The notes below the pieces were generated by a model, which was given only the letters and a program-made list of their open reading frames with translations, was not told where the DNA came from and ran no database searches. A DNA stretch of 64,000 nucleotides, taken from contig NC_091023.1 of NCBI RefSeq assembly GCF_041296385.1, forward strand, positions 25,483,924 to 25,547,923, in the 5' to 3' direction. The DNA is from Aphelocoma coerulescens (taxonomy: Eukaryota > Chordata > Aves > Passeriformes > Corvidae). Below are positions 23,891 to 36,000 of the stretch, piece by piece (the stretch's first letter is position 1; each line of letters opens with the position of its first letter). Position numbers and translations under genes: made by a program.

Positions 23891-24700
23891 ACGATGACAC
23901 ACCGTGTGTTTCTGCCTCAGGATATCCCAAGATGAGACACTGCTGAACTTGTCTTTTTTTTTTTTTTTTTTTTATTTGCTGCTCTTCCCAATCTTTTCTG
24001 CACATCAAACTCCTCAAGAAAAGCAAATGTTTTGGGAATCCTACACCCCCCGAGGAAAAGCATCCATGATACTGTTTTTAAAGTGTGGAATGCTGTTTTG
24101 GTCTACCAAGTATCAGCTTCAAATGATCTGGAGCTGATCCTGGAGAGCAAAGACCCCAAAGCTGGTGGTCCTGAGCTCAGTAGATCCCTCACTCCAGTCA
24201 TCCAAATAATTTACCCCAGGAAAAACCAGTAGGAAGTTTGGCCAATTATTAATAAATTTAAATGCAACAAAGAGCCAAGAAGATCCTATGAAGGTCACTT
24301 AGCAAAAGCAGGAGGAAAAGCCAAAGTTACCCCCCTCACAAACACACTGGAGTAGCTTGGAAGTGCCAAAGAACTCAGTGGAATGTAATGCAAACCAAAT
24401 CAAATCATGCTAAAACCAGGCACTTTAAACAGGACACAAGGTGAAACCATTTCCATAAAATGTTATCCTAGAGAGGAGGAAAATCAGTACCCAAGAGACC
24501 TTATCAAATATTCAAGAGGGGGAAATATGTAATAACCCTGGCTTAGAGAGTAAAATCCAAGATTTTATACAGTTGAAATAAATACTGAAACTAAACAGAG
24601 GAGGAAAAACCCCAAAATACAGTGTTGATAAGAGCAGTATTTTCAAATAGACCCTACAAAAATATTGCATTTCTTTGTCTGTCTTTCCCAGGTAAACAAG

Positions 24701-24943
24701 AGACAAAATAACTACCCAAAATCTCCTGGTTTTGTTTCATGGAGGCTTCAGGTCGGGTTTGGAAATCCCATAAATCACAAGAGACAAAATAACTCCCCAA
24801 AATCTCCTGGTTTTGTTTCATGGAGGCTTCAGGTCAGGTTTGGAAATCCCATAAATCACCAGAGACAAAATAACTCCCCAAAATCTCCTGGTTTTGTTTT
24901 ACAGAGGCTTCAGGTCAGGTACGAAAATCCCATAAATGCCCAA
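24701..24943. repeat. Tandem repeat, 81 bp x 3
   Basis: Three copies start at 24701, 24782 and 24863, each beginning AGACAAAATAACT and containing CTCCTGGTTTTGTTT. The unit length is a multiple of three, so a 27-residue repeat stays open on the plus strand. It has no resemblance to a known protein and lies antisense to RSRC1. Confidence 0.92.
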
Positions 24944-25149
24944 AGCTGATTTCTCTGTCCTGGTTACCTTAAAGCCACTCCTCAGCTCCACCTGGTGATT
25001 CCAAGGACACCATAATGTGCAAGTGCTTGGAGTTTTCCAACGTGGAGTGGGGTTTGGTTGGGTTTTCCCCTGGTTTTGGCTGGCTGGGTGGGATTTCTCC
25101 TCCTGCTCCCTTCAGGAGGGAAGCCTTGTTCCCAGCAAACACAGGCAAT

Positions 25150-25900
25150 TAAACGTGGGGCTCCGGAATGTCACGGGCTCTGTTAACCAGCCTTAAATAA
25201 ATCAGACAACTTTGGCCTGCTTTACCTTCTCTGTAATATTATTTAGTAGATATTCAATTAAAACACATCCTGTAGGTGAAAGTGTAGGAAAACATTTCCA
25301 TAATGGACATCAGTGGCAGTCGGAAGTGCTGCTAATTGGCCTCAAAGTACAAACCAGATTACAAAAGTAGCAGAAAGCCCGGCAGTGTAAATGCCCACAA
25401 GGCTGGGCTGAATATAAAACAAAGCCCAGCAAGTTCCAACGTTGGGAAGCACAACTATGGGAAAAACTCTCCGGACTGGTAGAGAGTGTTACAGGTTAAT
25501 GAGGAACATAGAAGGAGAGCACAATAATTATCATACCCACCACCTCCCCATCTGTGGTGGGATGGCTGCAGAATATAAACACAGTTGATCAGCATTAAGG
25601 CTGCCACTAATTACACGTCCTGCCATTAGCAGAGTGTGAGCAGAAATATTTGAAACGTGAGCTTTTCCTCTGCTCGTGGCATTGAGGAATATTAAATGCA
25701 AGTGTAAGTCAGGGAGGAAATTTAAATGTTCTAAGCACTAAAACAATTTGAGTACAATCGATTTTCCATTTTCTGAAAGCTTCTAAATCCCCTCATTCAC
25801 CCAATTACTACTGTACTTAACCTAATGAAATTTTATTCTGCAGGAACAATACTATTCTCAAACAAATTCTTGAAAAAAATATAAGATTAAAAACTTCGAG
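25150..25900. promoter_or_regulatory. Candidate conserved element
   Basis: This repeat-free block has GCTGCTAATTGGCCTCAAAG, GCCACTAATTACACGTCC, GCCATTAGCAGAG and AGGAATATTAAATGCAAG. The homeodomain-like cores sit among non-degenerate unique sequence. Confidence 0.38.
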
Positions 25901-26039
25901 ACAAAGAACAAACTCCTAGAGAAAAGATGCAAATAAAATTACTATCATAATCTTTTGTTTTTTATTTGCAAGTAGAAGAGTGAAGAGAAACAAAAGCATG
26001 GAACATAGCATCTGTCATATCAGAATATAAAAAGATGAT

Positions 26040-26720
26040 CCTGGCACCAAATGAAAAAGCTCTAATTCATTTGCAAATCAAGCCTGCCAGTTCTATTTCA
26101 AGCTGGCGGTAACTGTCAAGAGTTAACAAGATAATCACTTTCAATCCTGCCTTCAATGGTACATTACACTGTTATTCCATTCAATAAGGCCCTTCTTTGG
26201 GGCACTGGATGAATGGTTTTCATTTCGAACTCACACAAAAAGTTGCAGAAAAAAAAAATCCATGGGGCTTAAGAAAGAAATCCCTTTATGGGCATTTATC
26301 TGCCGGCACTTGCTTTTAGGCAAAATGAGATATTTGGATACATTGGTGTCCATTCACTTCCCCTATTCCTTCAGGCCCTCAGTCTGGTGATAAAAAAAAA
26401 AAAAAAAATCCCACAAGGAAACCTCAAGCCTGTTTAGTTTGGGGTTGGGTTTTTTTTAAACTATCTATGCACATTAAACAAGTTCTGCAATAATCTTTGG
26501 TAAATACTTCTCACCACGCTGAAACGACACTGTGTTTGAACAGCTCCATCTTTGTCTAAATTCATTAAAAACTGCTCAAAACCCAGTAAATGCTCATGAA
26601 AATTGTGCTTAGGGAAACATTTGCCAGTTGCTCATTAAATATTCAATAAAAATAAAGTTACCAATTAAAGGCGCTCTGCCTAGGAAACAAGGCAACCTCC
26701 AATTTATCTGAATTAATTAT
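26040..26720. promoter_or_regulatory. Candidate conserved element with an octamer site
   Basis: The block contains a perfect POU-type palindrome ATTTGCAAAT at 26069-26078, CTAATTCATTTG just upstream, GCTGGCGGTAACTGTCAAG and TTATCTGCCGGCACTTGC. A poly-A run at about 26392 interrupts it. Confidence 0.4.
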
Positions 26721-26944
26721 TTGTAATTCTTTTTAAGACTCTGTGCCGTGACTTCTTCCCAAGAAGAGAAAATCTTCTAGAAGTTTATTAAGTATTTTAA
26801 ACTCATTTGCTGGCACCCAACTTTCCACTAAGACTTGTGAATACAACACTTCATGCTTTTGCTCCGTGCTCAAAATTCACATTGCAAGACACAGCATTGG
26901 CTCCATTGCACAGATCTCATTCTGTTATTGCATGTTCATATTTA

Positions 26945-26996
26945 AAGGTTGGGACTGATGATCTTGGAGATCTTTTTCAACCTCAATGATTCTACA
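26945..26996 (+). mobile_element. Old CR1 3'-end remnant
   Basis: GATCTTGGAGATCTTTTTCA followed by ACCTCAATGATTCTA is a diverged CR1 3' end of an older subfamily. Confidence 0.6.
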
Positions 26997-29407
26997 CTGG
27001 CAATTTAAAGCTTCTATACTGACTTTGGAAACAAATCACTATTTTTTTTTCCATTTTTTCTTTCTTTAATCCCCACAGATCTCAGTTCAGAGAACAAAGC
27101 TAAAATCTATATTTAATATCTGAACTGAGCTCAGCTTATCCAACCTATAACCAGTGCAGAGCTAGCAATATTTTTTATTTAGTTTTTAATCAGCAAAACC
27201 CACTTTCCTCAAACCCAGGGACCCACCTCACTCATCACTTGTTATTCCGTTTGCAGAACTCTGAAGATTTTTGATTGTTTTTCTAACCCACCACTACAAG
27301 TCAGACATCATCTTTCCCCATGCTCCTCATGCAAATGCTCCTTTCTATTCAGGGTTTCTTTTATGGAAAATCTAAACACCACAAGTTATGGCTTTGTTTT
27401 TGTTCTTTGCACTTCACAAGTTCTTCAAAGCTTCTGAACACGGAGATGTTCTTATAATTAAAAATACACCTTAACAAACCCAAACCCTCCATGCCTTTGT
27501 GTAGCACTGGAATACAGCTGGTTTTGTTGCCCTGCTGCCCCTCCTTCCCAAAAAGAAGGAATATTATATAAAAATTAATTAAAAGTTCACACAATTTTGA
27601 AGGACCTTGAAAGAGCACAAGATGTTGCATTTGGAATAGAAATTAAAAGGAAGTGACAGACGGATTTCAAGCAGCAGGTCAGGACTCCAAGGAAGAATAA
27701 TAAAGAATAAAATCCCAAAAAACCCAGGAGAAATTTGGGATGTGTTCCCTTCCTTTCTAGCCAGCAGCAGGATGACACTGGCACTGCTGAAAAACAAACA
27801 ACTGATTAAAAAATAACAATGACCCAACAACTGACTCATTTCCACAGCTCAGGAGGAAGACCAGGCTCACCCAGCAAGCCTTAGATGCACAGATTTTAAG
27901 GCCAAAATTTAAAAAAAGGTTTCCAATATCCCTAAAGACAAGTGCAGCACTTTGGGAACCGTGGTCAAGCTCAGCTGAGCCCCACAAATTCCCACTTTGC
28001 TGAAATTCCAGCACCTGGGACTGCATTTGATCCAATTTTAGCACACTGAAACCTCACAATGTTTTGGGCAGCACCACTGGGAGGGATAAAATCCAGTTTG
28101 GAAATGCTTTTACAGGACTCCTCTTTGTCCCTGCAGGTTGAGTTGGTCACTCTGGTTTAATTCCTCTCCCTTCTTCCATCCAGCCTGGGTTGCTCTCCCT
28201 GAGGGACTCAGGGGCATGCTCAGAAAATTCTCAGAATGTCTCAGATATGTCAGACAGGCTCAGGTTTTCAATCACACAAGGTAAAAATTGCCCTGTTCCT
28301 GAAAAGAGCAGATCTACTTGATCTGAGAATATTTAGTTTTAATCTGCTCAGCTACCTCAGCTTTTCTGGTCAGAAGAGATTTGAGTTTCAGGCTTTACTT
28401 CACAATTAAACTTTTTTTTTTTTTTTTTTTTGCATCTCAACTCAATGCAGCCCTAAGGAAAACCTTTGGAAGTCTCTTGCTTTCTCCAAGATGGTCAATT
28501 CCAAGAGACCCAGCCTAACTTCCAGTAAGGAAGGAAGTTGTATCCTCTCCTAACAACTTCCACGCTGGGCTGTGTCACAAGACGAATTTATAAAATTTTA
28601 AAAGGTAGAGCTAAAGTTGTTCAAGCTTGAGGGGAAATTAGATCCTTGGCCACAAATGAAGAGGAAGAAATAATATTTAATCAAAATTAAAAATAGGAAC
28701 TGATTGCAAGTCTCAAAAACATCTGACCAAACCCAAGCCTAACAGACAATGATAAAAGTAACCTGGAAGTGCTTTGAAATTAATGAAAACATGAGGGGAA
28801 AAAATCAAATCAAATTCAAAGCAGCTAATTGGAGCTGATGAAGGAGAGGAGATGGACAGGGATCACTAAAGGGATCCCACGTACATCAGTTCCCACTTTG
28901 GTTTTCACAGGATTCAGGCCAAAACAAGGCCGGGCACCTTTGGGACATGGCCCTGCCAAGGCTGAGAGCACCAGTATGGACTAGAATTTGATGTCCAACA
29001 CAGCGTGGTGAGAACAACGAAAGACCCAGAAGTTCCACTAAATCACAATTTGTATTTTTGGCAGAAAATGTGACAGCCTAGAAGAGCCCCAAAACTACCA
29101 AGCAAATCTGCCTGAGCTCTTCATGCTCCTTGAGTTGCACCAAAACCTCCTTAGGGCTTCACGTTTCTTTAATTATTAACTCTGAAGTTCTTACCACACC
29201 ACATTGGTCTCATTCATTTCGCTCTCTTGCTTTCACTAATTTGCTTTTAACCTTTTACTGCCATGAAAAACTAACACCATCTGTTTTCTTTGGCATTTCT
29301 CATTCCCAGCACTTCCCAGAGAAAGTGTCTGGTGGAAACAGAGAGAGGGACTGGCTTTGCAGGATGGAACAAACCCCCAAGAAGCTGCCAGCCAATGTCT
29401 AGACCAG

Positions 29408-29503
29408 TAATCCCAGAATGGTTTGGGTTGGAAGGGACCTTCAAAACCATCTCACTCCAACTGCCCCACCATGGGTGGGGACACCTTCCCCTAGAATCTC
29501 CCA
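29408..29503 (-). mobile_element. CR1 3'-end fragment, minus orientation
   Basis: AATCCCAGAATGGTTTGGGT, then TGGAAGGGACCTTC and CACCATGGGTGGGGACACCT, is the reversed CR1 3' end, about 95 bp long. Confidence 0.88.
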
Positions 29504-30069
29504 AAAGCATTTTGTGTTTTGGCATTTCTTCAAGGAACTGTAAGTAATTAGTATTGCACATTATTGGTTTACCACCAACTGGACCAAAATGAGACCAAAA
29601 AAAGACAGAACTATAAGGCATGTCTCATTCTACAGCCAAGATTTCCTTCAAAGGTTATTTTTTTTAATAGAGAGTGAAGAGACTCCTGAAGGAATTGAGC
29701 ACCATAAACATGGCAGGCTTCAAGGAAAGCTGGAGCTTAAGGAATTGGGAAGTTGATGGTTAAAACCAGTACTTCCTGTTGTATCTGCAAATCTTGGAGG
29801 TGAAGTGAAATAGTCTATTTAAAAAAAAGACCAAATAAGTGGCCAGATCCCAGAGGATTCACAGACCATACGAAAGACCTGGGAATGTGGATGATCCAGC
29901 CAACACTGAGCAACCACTTCTGGTGGGAAGAATTCCAAATGTGCAGAGAACCCCGGGAATATCCCCCAAACACCTCAAGTTACAAACCCAACCAGTAAAT
30001 TGTAGCCAAATTTATGTGCCACACATCCCATCCAGCGCTCACCAACCTGCTGCTCATGAGGGACTTCCT

Positions 30070-30350
30070 GGGATCACTGAGGCTGGAAAAGACCTCCAAG
30101 ACCATCAAGTCCAGCCTTTGACCAAATCCTGCAATTAAATTCTATTCTGAAATAGAACATCCAATTTTTTGACCACTCCAAGGATGGTGACTCTAGCCCT
30201 GCCCTGGGCAGCCCCTGCCGGTGCTTAACCAATCCTTCAGGGAAGAAATACTTCCCATTGTCCAACCTGAGCCTCCCCTGGCCCTCACAGACCCAGGCTG
30301 GCAAAGACCCCCAAAAATTACTGAGTCCAACCATTCCTGAACCAACACTT
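30070..30350 (-). mobile_element. CR1 fragments, minus orientation, probably two
   Basis: The first part (about 30070-30295) reads GGATCACTGAGGCTGGAAAA through CAAGGATGGTGACTC and CCCTGGGCAGCCCC to CTTCCCATTGTCCAACCTGA. The second (about 30296-30350) restarts with GGCTGGCAAAGACCCCCAAA and GAGTCCAACCATTCC. These are older, more diverged CR1s than the copies at 568 or 21669. Confidence 0.78.
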
Positions 30351-32149
30351 TAACACAAGCCCAAGGCAGTGCAGGTTTACATCAAAATGCCTATTTTTAC
30401 CTCAAACCAAGGCTGACACTTCGGGGTGGTGGCCTCAACCAGCCCACAGTCAGCTGAGCTCATGTGTGAATCGAGGTTTTATACTTTCTCAAAGGAGGAA
30501 CTGCCACTACAGCCAAAAAACCCTTCACCAATAGGAAATTCAGTTCCCAGGATTAAGGATTTTCCCCTGTTTTATCACAACACTCTTCATATTTGTCTTA
30601 TTTCCCTCTTTGCAGGAAATGCATCCAGACAGCCTTACTGATGTCAATCAGAACAACCTGAACTGTTTGCTGTTGGAAGAGCGTGGTGGGGAACACTGGA
30701 CCCGTGTCTGAAAGGGATTAAGAGAAAATAAAAAAATTAATACATAAATTCAATAACTAAATTCATAAATAACTATGCAAAATGAGGGACTGCTCTCCAG
30801 AAACAGCACCTTGATATTGCTGAAAAAAAAAAGTCTCCTATGTTGGCTTTTCCCCCATTTTCAGTTTGCAATTTCAATATACAAAATTATTATGGCTTGC
30901 AAAGAAGTGCCACAAAGGGGTGTCCCCAGAAAGAGAAACTGGAGCTGCTCTAAGCAATCAAACACATCCATGGGTTCAGCACAAAGCTCAGGACGGAGGG
31001 GCCTTCCACACAAAGGCAGGACAGGATAAGCCACTGCTTAACTTGCTGTTCAAGCAAAATATTGCAAAGTTACATCAACATTTGGGCATAGCTTTCAGGC
31101 CTTTCAAACAGGTCAGGATGTCCTAACAACATAAATAAAAAATATATAAAATACATCTATTAAAAAAATCCCTTCCCTCTGGTCATTGTGGCTTCAGTCA
31201 GCCAGGTCAGAATTTGGATGAGTACCTTTTACACCAGTACCAACAGCAGAGAATGGAAGAAACTGGAAGAATCAACCGAAGAAACTTAAAAATAAAGTTG
31301 AAAACTTTGTCCCTACACACAAGAGGAAACAATAGTTTAGTTGTCTCTCCATGTATTTTTTTTTTGCCCAGCAGCAGAAATACAGCATAGCCAACAGCTG
31401 GAGAGAACAATGCTCAAACTGCACGTAAAAGGGGAGAAATCATTTCAGCTATGGGGTAAAATTTGCAAACTCTGCTTCATATCCGGGATTCAAGGTGGGC
31501 TTTTCCTTGGAAATCTGTAATGACAGAAGCTGCACAAACCAATGGAACAAATAGCAGTAAAATGTTCAGTCTTTGTACATACAACACAGCCTAGCACGTG
31601 GTACTTGGTGTACCACAAAAGTGCCAAAAATAATTGTACAAATTAATAAACTGGTCATTTTAAATGCTTTTCTTTGGCCCATTCTATGTGTGTCTGGCAC
31701 ATCACTCATCGTGATGATGGTAATGAGGAAGGCTGAAATCAGCACCCTCTGGAGCATCTCCTGCACTTGCAGGATGTCACAGACCTGACTGGAGAATGAC
31801 AGAAAGCCAAGTGCTGAGAAATACTTGAGAAACTGTAAGAGCCCAGCACCAGGTAGATATTTTTTTAAAATTAAAATAGAGCCCCCAAAGTCAGAGCCGA
31901 GGGAATTTGCTATCTCTTGGATGTGGAATTGATCTGAATGCAATTACTTTACTCTTTTCAGCGCTGTTTGACTTTGAACTAAACATCAATTAATGCACAA
32001 GCAAGATCTGTTAACTCCAATACTGATTTTTTCCATAAAAGATGTGAAGCAAATTTATTGGCTTCCACTGAATGGCTTCCCACAATCACAACCATCACCC
32101 AGGCAAGCTCAACTTCATTTTCCACTGGTCACTTAAACCCTTAATTCTC

Positions 32150-32620
32150 ACGATAAAACTCCCTCAGCCTTAGTTTTAAACCCCTTAAATTAGCAAACAA
32201 GACATCACATAATGTATGCTCCAAAGCTGGGACCTTCCAGTGCTTCAGCTGCGATGCAGCCATTGAGCCATGGCCAATATAAGCTCATTTGAATAATCAA
32301 TATGACAACCTTATTTTTCTAATGCAAACAGGATTGCTACAGTAAGGTGTCTCACTGCCACATCACAGTCATGGCCTCTTTTAACCCCTAATTAGATTTA
32401 GGCGATTATCCCTGCTCTTCCTTACAAGTGTACAGCCCGGATAAGGGATGACAAAAGCTATCTGCCACTTACTCAGCCTTTGCAGACTGCAGGTTATCCA
32501 GGGAGATACAGGGGAAGATCAGCAAACAATTGTTATTCATATCATCTCCAGTTTGGAGATAGTCACAGTTTGCCATACATGCTAAGGGAAAATAGCCCAG
32601 AGCATTAGGTAAATGCAAAA
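32150..32620. promoter_or_regulatory. Candidate conserved element with a paired SOX-like site
   Basis: This repeat-free sequence has CCCTAATTAGATTTAGGCG, AGCCCGGATAAGGGATGAC and the perfect palindrome AACAATTGTT at 32525-32534, which reads as two inverted SOX-type ACAAT cores. A CATTTGAATAATCAATATG stretch lies at about 32286. Confidence 0.4.
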
Positions 32621-33529
32621 CGCTTAAGAACATCGGGGTTACACAGATGGAAATTCAAGGTGATGTTGGGGAATTATGTTTAATTCAAATTGGTTATCAC
32701 AAAGAAAACTATGGAGCAATGGTTTTGTGCCTCACACAGGAAACCCTGCCTTTTCAAGAGATTTCTGCTCATTGTCTGGTGGTGTGTAGCATTTTACATG
32801 GCTATTTCTACAAAAAAAAAAAAAGAAAGAAAGAAAAGAAATCAAACTTAGAACCAGCAATCCCAAAAGAATTACATTGCTCAACAAAGTCCGAGCAGAC
32901 AGAGAAGATCTATTACAGAAATGTAATCACATTTCATTTACAAGAACTCTTATCTCAAGCACTTAAACATAACATTTAAACAGTTTTCCATTTTATTGTG
33001 CTCAGTATTGGAGCTAATAAGATAGAAAAGTATAATCACGTTAGCAACATTTCTATTGCATTACATAAACACAGCGCAAGATTAAAGGCAGAGCAGGGAG
33101 AAGGCAGCCTGGAAAACTGAGCCCTGGATTTCTCCTGGCAGACAGGAATATCACTGGGATCATGTGTGAAAACTGCCACGCTGAAATTGGATCCTGTGTT
33201 CCCAAAATGGCCATTCCCAGACTGACTGAAAAGGGGATTTCACCACATAGCCTCCATATGGGAAGGTGCTTTGGAGCAAAAGTACTGGCTCTTACTGGAA
33301 GGATCATTCATCCAAGGCAAGTAAAATTGTCAGAATTGCTAAAAACACCATTTGGACAGAGCTTTGAAAAGCACTGAAAGGGAAGGATATATTTTAAAAA
33401 TATTATACAGATTGTGATTAATTCCCCTTATCAGCACAGCTCAAAGTAGCTCCAGTGCAAGCAGGGGCTTCATTTCCCAGGGAGGAATCACTGCAGCTCT
33501 CCCCAGATTTCTGCTCCATCCACAGCACA

Positions 33530-33735
33530 GGATGGCTCAGGCTGGAGGGGCCACGGTGCTCATCTGGTCCCACCTCCCTGCTCCAGCAGGGCCATCCCCG
33601 GGCACAGGACTGGAATTCTCCCTAGGAGACTCCACAGCCTCTCTGGTCCAGGTGGAACTTGCTGGGATCAGTCCCTGCCCGTTCCTCTGGTGCCACTGCT
33701 GGGCCCCTGGAGCAGAGCCAGGTCCATGCCCCAAA
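33530..33735 (-). mobile_element. CR1 fragment, minus orientation
   Basis: It contains GGCTGGAGGGGCCACGGTGC, GACTCCACAGCCTCTCTGG and GGTGGAACTTGCTGGGATCA, features of reversed CR1 sequence of a different subfamily. It lies head-to-head with the CR1 starting at about 33786. Confidence 0.7.
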
Positions 33736-33785
33736 AGTTGCTCCAAAACTTGCAGTACAGAGAAGAAAGAGAACCAACCAACCAT

Positions 33786-34054
33786 GGAGAAGAGAAGGAA
33801 CCAGGGAGAGCTCAGAGCCCCCTCCAGGGCCTAAAGGGGCTCCAGGAGAGCTGCAGAGGGACTGGGGACAAGGCATGGAGGGACAAGACACAGGGAATGG
33901 CTTCCCAGTGCCAGAGGGCAGGGCTGGATGGGAGATTGGGAAGGAATTCCCGGCTGTGAGGGTGGGCAGGCCCTGGCACAGGGTGCCCAGAGCAGCTGTG
34001 GCTGCCCCCGGATCCCTGGCAGTGCCCAAGGCCAGGCTGGATGAGGCTTGGAGC
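33786..34054 (+). mobile_element. CR1 fragment lacking its 3' end
   Basis: It starts with GGAGAAGAGAAGGAACCAGG like the copies at 568 and 21669 and runs to GGCCAGGCTGGATGAGGCTT. It then stops abruptly at about 34054 with no CCTTCCAACCC 3' signature. Loss of the 3' end is unusual for a LINE, which normally truncates at the 5' end. Confidence 0.85.
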
Positions 34055-35721
34055 TAATAAATTTTTCAAAACCTGTGAAAGTTTGTCAGAAGAAAATTTC
34101 TCTCTCTTAAGCAAGGTGAGAAGCACAACCTAAAGATAAGGCACTTCCATGAGTCAGAATATGTTACAGTGCAAACATGAAACATGTTATTTTCAAAAAT
34201 TATATATAAAATATATAGCATATAAAATTGCAAGCCTTTATCATCTAGACCTAATTATCTAGTATCAATGTACTGAGTTATTGTGGCCTGAATGTTTTAA
34301 AATGAGGAAAAAAGTAGCAGAATTATTAAAATAACCTTTAAAGCTCATGGAAAGAGTTTCCAACAAGCTCTGGGGCCTAAAGCTTGCTTTGTTTTTTTTT
34401 AAATAAATTAATTGATGGACTTTAATCCTTTGTCCTCCTCAATAAAAAACCACATTGTGACCTTCTAAAATCAGATTTAGTGGCTCTCACTCCATATAAA
34501 CCCCTTCCTTCTCTTCCATCTTCATGCTCCTGACTCACAGGGGACCTGTAAATTAACTCCCAGCAGAAACTCCCACTGCAACATTATCCAAAACTTCATT
34601 CAGGATTTTTTAGCACTGCTTAATGTGGTCAGGAAATAAAGGTTTTCCCTTAGACAAGGCAGAGCAAAGGAGGAAATAAGAATGAAAAAGGGAGATGGCA
34701 GAGACAGGCACATGAAGCCTTCCCACTCCTGCCCCTGCATTCCCCATCCCTGTGCTGAACACTCTCCCATAAATCCATGGTCTGCATTTCCCTAATATTT
34801 CTCAAAGCACAGAGCAATGCCCACCTGACAGGAATCAATGGAAGACTCCCTTTTCCCTCTTGGACACAGCATGATCCTGTTAAGCAGCCTCAAAAGATTC
34901 TGATCTGAGCAGCCAAGGCAGATCTTCCTGATCAATTCCTTAATCCATGTGGAGAGAATGGACTGATCCTGCTGGTTCGATTTCAGTCCAGGGAAAATCA
35001 TTCCCAACGTAATTCACCATTAAATGGGCCTTGTATTACAAGAACTTCAGCTGCTGGGAGCAGCTGAGGAGCGAGGCAGGATCCAGGAGAATCCCCAGCA
35101 CATCCAAGGTGCTCCCTCCTCTGGGTCTCCCATTTCTACCCTGGAAATCACACAAGCATTTCCCAGCCTTGTCCTTCACAGATATTTAAAGGTGTTGGTT
35201 TTCACACTGCAAATAATGTAAAAATTGATGGCTGAGGTGGAAGGGAACCCCAGACTTTTCCCCCAGAAAAACTGCAATGCATCAGGTTGCCACAATATAT
35301 AGAAAAAAGGGAAAAAACCCAAGATGATGCTGAATTATTGTCACATGGATGACTCCACTCCATGGGCTGGTGGATTCTGCTGGAGAACTGAAGGGGTTTC
35401 ATTCCCAGAGTGGGTCGGGGGATTCTCAGTGAACAGAGAAGGACATGAGGATCAAGTGCACCCTCTGCATTTGGAACTCTCTTATGGGAATCACTCTCAA
35501 GAAATTCTCAGAATGGAAAACTTAGGTTGGACAGCCTCTTCTCCTCAGGAAGATGCAAGAACCTCCCCACTCCAAGGGAAAATTCCTCTAGTGAAGTGGT
35601 GTGGAAGCAGAAAAATGTGTGCACAGATCATCTGTAGGACTTTACTCCTGTTGAGTAGGAACATCCTGCCCTGCACAGAACCAGGAGGTGCCAAGGATGA
35701 AACCAGAGCCTGGAAGTAAAT

Positions 35722-36000
35722 AATGGAATTCCAAAGGGATTTGGGTTGGAAGGGACCATAAAGACCACCTCATTCCACACCCTCCCAAGGACAGGGACAC
35801 CTCCCACTGTCCCAGGCTGCTCCAAGCCCCAATGTCCAGCCTGGCCTTGGGCACTGCCAGGGATCCAGGGGCAGCCACAGCTGCTCTGGGCACCCTGTGC
35901 CAGGGTCTCCCCACCCTCACAGCCAGGACTTTCTCCCCAATATCCCATCTAAATCCCTCTTCACTTAATTTAAAACTATTCCCTCATGTTGTACCACTGA
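35722..36000 (-). mobile_element. CR1 LINE fragment, minus orientation
   Basis: It runs from GATTTGGGTTGGAAGGGACC, through ACACCTCCCACTGTCCCAGG and TGCCAGGGATCCAGGGGCAG, to CTATTCCCTCATGTTGTACC. It is a 3'-terminal CR1 region in reverse. Confidence 0.9.
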
